From contig VXAY01002814.1 of the NCBI GenBank assembly GCA_013399855.1, forward strand, positions 776,568-840,567: a DNA stretch of 64,000 bases, written 5' to 3'. The notes under the pieces were generated by a model. That model was not told the DNA's origin. It searched no databases and was given only the letters and a program-made list of their open reading frames with translations. The translations under genes were made by a program, and so were the position numbers. This document shows, one piece after another, positions 62,201 through 64,000 of the stretch; position 1 is the first letter of the stretch, and every line of letters begins with the position of its first letter. Origin of the DNA: Oxyruncus cristatus (lineage: Eukaryota; Chordata; Aves; Passeriformes; Cotingidae).

Positions 62201-62654
62201 GAATTGGGTAGGACACCACACTTTTCAGTTGGATAATGTTAACTTTGTTCTTCAAATGAATGTTTACTACAAAATGTGTATTTCTGACCCATTTAATTGG
62301 GGACATTTAAAAAATCCATAAATCAAACACTTGCTAATAAGGCCCTGAATATGCCAACTTTCCATCATTTCTTCCACCAGTTGGATCACTTGAACTGCCA
62401 TTACCTCTCTGTGATACAATGCACAGCCTTTAAAATACAGTGGAGAAGTATTCAGAAGCCCAGTTTGACTGGTATTCAATGAATACCTTATTCAGCTGAT
62501 CTGCCATTTTCTGCCCTCTAACAAATTTTATCTTCCCAGTTATTTTAGCGGAAAAGAAGCGCACTGCCAGGTAGAGTCTCCCTTCAATGCATGCATGCAT
62601 CTCCCATTAATTCTAGAGGGAATTATGCACACGCATCAGGAGAAAAATATACCC
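59210..62654. other. Unique noncoding DNA
   Basis: No gene recognised. The segments 59280-59460 and 59800-60090 look non-random and may be conserved, but lack decisive motifs. Open frames at 60338-60691 (minus) and 60556-60831 (plus) overlap each other antisense and resemble nothing known. Confidence 0.45.
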
Positions 62655-62790
62655 CATAGTGATAATGGCTTGCATTTATATAATGCCTTTTATTCCAAAG
62701 CACTTTTCAAACTGCTCTATTGCTAATCTGATTAGAAGCTCCATCTGTAGAGGGTACCTCCATTACTCTGCTCTGCTAGCAAGCATAACA
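62655..62790 (+). repeat. Second copy of the ancient repeat seen at 42.8 kb
   Basis: GCATTTATATAATGCCTTTTATTCCAAAGCACTTTTCAAAC (positions about 62673-62713) matches the core of the copy at 42775. Similarity fades after about 62720. The 99-codon frame 62659-62958 starts within it and is probably chance. Confidence 0.5.
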
Positions 62791-63790
62791 TTTTCAACCT
62801 GGTCTATGAAAACTTTAAAAAAGGTGTCACCGTGTATTTATGCTCAGGTTTTATTAGTGGTGATCTCTTCTCCTCTTTCCTCTCTTCTTTTATGCACAGT
62901 AAGTTGCAAATGCACAACCTTGTTCAGTTTTTACTGTGGTCTGCAAAATCCACAATAAAAAACGGAGACCACGCAATATGGCACGAGACATCAAAAAAAC
63001 AATTTAATTTTTTTGCTCTCAATGAAATCACTTGCCAAATCACCAGTGATTTCACTGGGGCTCATCACAGCTTGGACCCAGAGGTATTTAAGAAACTGAC
63101 CCATTTCTCCCAAAAATTTTCATTAATGTATAATACATACGGAACTAGATAAAGAAATACTAATTTACAATATAGGTTCTGAGCACAGGGAGATGATCAG
63201 TATCTTAGCAGAGAGGAAAGAATTTTTCATCAAATGAAAAAACTTACTTAATTCTCTCAGCTGTGGCAGGGCTGGGAATTACTGGTCTGCCAGGAACAGC
63301 TGCATGGCCAGGATTTTGGCATCCAACTAACAAAAGAGCACTGTACATTACTTCATCTACAATAATATCCCTCAGTCTCTGAGGCAACACACAAATGGAA
63401 AGACTGAAATGTCCTTCACAGCAAAGCCTACCTGTGTGCAACAGACCCCGGCATTCTGCAGGGCTGGAAGGGATGAGGGAGAAGGAATAACATGTACTTG
63501 TGGGTAAGGGCTGCTGAAAATTACACCATACTTCTGTGACTCCAAAATAGAGCCTAAGTGTGTTCCATAGGTGTACAAGCCATCTGCTTGTCTTCCAAGG
63601 GTAAATTTTACCCGCTGCACTTTAAAGATTCATGTTCATTGCTTTCACAGTTACCACTGAGGTCTAATTCACATACTGGGATGGTAGCAGCAAGAGAAGA
63701 AAAACCTTTTCATGTAATATCTGTTACACAACCTCTTCTTCTCCCACTCCATCCCTACATGCCAAATGTATTTTTATTTCATGTATGGAG
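62791..63790. other. Unique noncoding DNA
   Basis: No gene or repeat recognised. Confidence 0.5.
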
Positions 63791-64000
63791 AAGTCTTTAA
63801 TAATGTGATAGGGAATCCAAATGGCCACCCTGATGCGCCAACAGAAACAACGCATTTCACAAGATAACTTTCTCGGCGCTTTCCAGTGATTTCTTTTCCT
63901 TAAGGGGGTGTCATTATTATGTTTTATCTTTGCCTGTTAGTGTAATTTTAATTTATCATTAAGTAACATTTTGCTTTTTAACATAAAGTATTCAGTGTGC
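63791..64000. promoter_or_regulatory. Candidate conserved noncoding element at the window edge
   Basis: Unique sequence with CpG-containing words (GATGCGCC, CTCGGCGC, ACAACGC) followed by TTTTAATTTATCATTAAG and TTAACATAAAG. CpGs kept in AT-rich DNA together with TAAT motifs suggest constraint. The element may continue beyond the window. Confidence 0.3.

Noticed and set aside
1..64000. Search for tRNA, snRNA, known microRNA, CRISPR, phage or bacterial operon features
   Set aside because: None seen by eye. The sequence is vertebrate nuclear DNA, and apparent ribosome-binding or terminator-like patterns have no meaning here.

Overview
This window is eukaryotic, from a vertebrate nuclear genome, and most likely avian. 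The clearest evidence is a 5'-truncated CR1 LINE at about 6294-6985, whose reading frame matches the C-terminal end of avian CR1 ORF2. Older CR1 debris lies on the minus strand near 35.0, 46.1-46.7, 52.4-52.8 and 55.3 kb. Other support is the low density of interspersed repeats, the absence of anything resembling L1, Alu or B1, AT-rich single-copy sequence, and ancient amniote SINE/LINE tails near 30.5, 42.8, 44.4 and 62.7 kb. No bacterial-style genes, operons, rRNA, tRNA or CRISPR arrays are present.

No known protein-coding gene was recognised. Nearly all short open frames look like chance ORFs, so the window reads as a gene-poor interval or a large intron. The one exception worth keeping is a 67-codon frame at 58660-58863 (+). 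It encodes a plausible small single-pass membrane protein. It begins at the first ATG after a good splice-acceptor-like sequence ending at 58583 and is followed by AATAAA signals at 59011 and 59172. I do not recognise its family.

Layout. 1-6.3 kb: unique DNA with a slightly GC-rich start and an assembly gap (1452-1500) inside duplicated A-rich sequence. 6.3-7.0 kb: CR1. 7-22 kb: unique DNA with short low-complexity tracts and one conserved-looking homeodomain-motif block at 10.0-10.2 kb. 22.1-22.7 kb: a second enhancer-like block. 28.5-29.3 kb: a pyrimidine-rich domain ending in a 240-bp (TTTTC)/(TTTCC) array. 30.0-30.9 kb: a hairpin, a duplicated octamer-containing unit and two further small tandem duplications. 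34.9-36.0 kb: a CR1 remnant, then a GC-richer segment with one good splice-donor-like site. 40.5-41.7 kb: a third enhancer-like block with an inverted repeat. 42.7-46.8 kb: ancient repeats. 52.4-55.5 kb: two CR1 remnants and a 20-bp perfect palindrome. 57.0-57.65 kb: the most enhancer-like block, 1-2 kb upstream of the candidate micropeptide exon. 59-64 kb: unique DNA, one ancient repeat and a conserved-looking right edge.

Conservation could not be measured here. Every call of a conserved or regulatory element rests on sequence texture (runs of TAAT, ATTTGCAT and similar motifs in non-repetitive, non-coding DNA) and is inference. CR1 and ancient-repeat calls rest on recognising family consensus features by eye.
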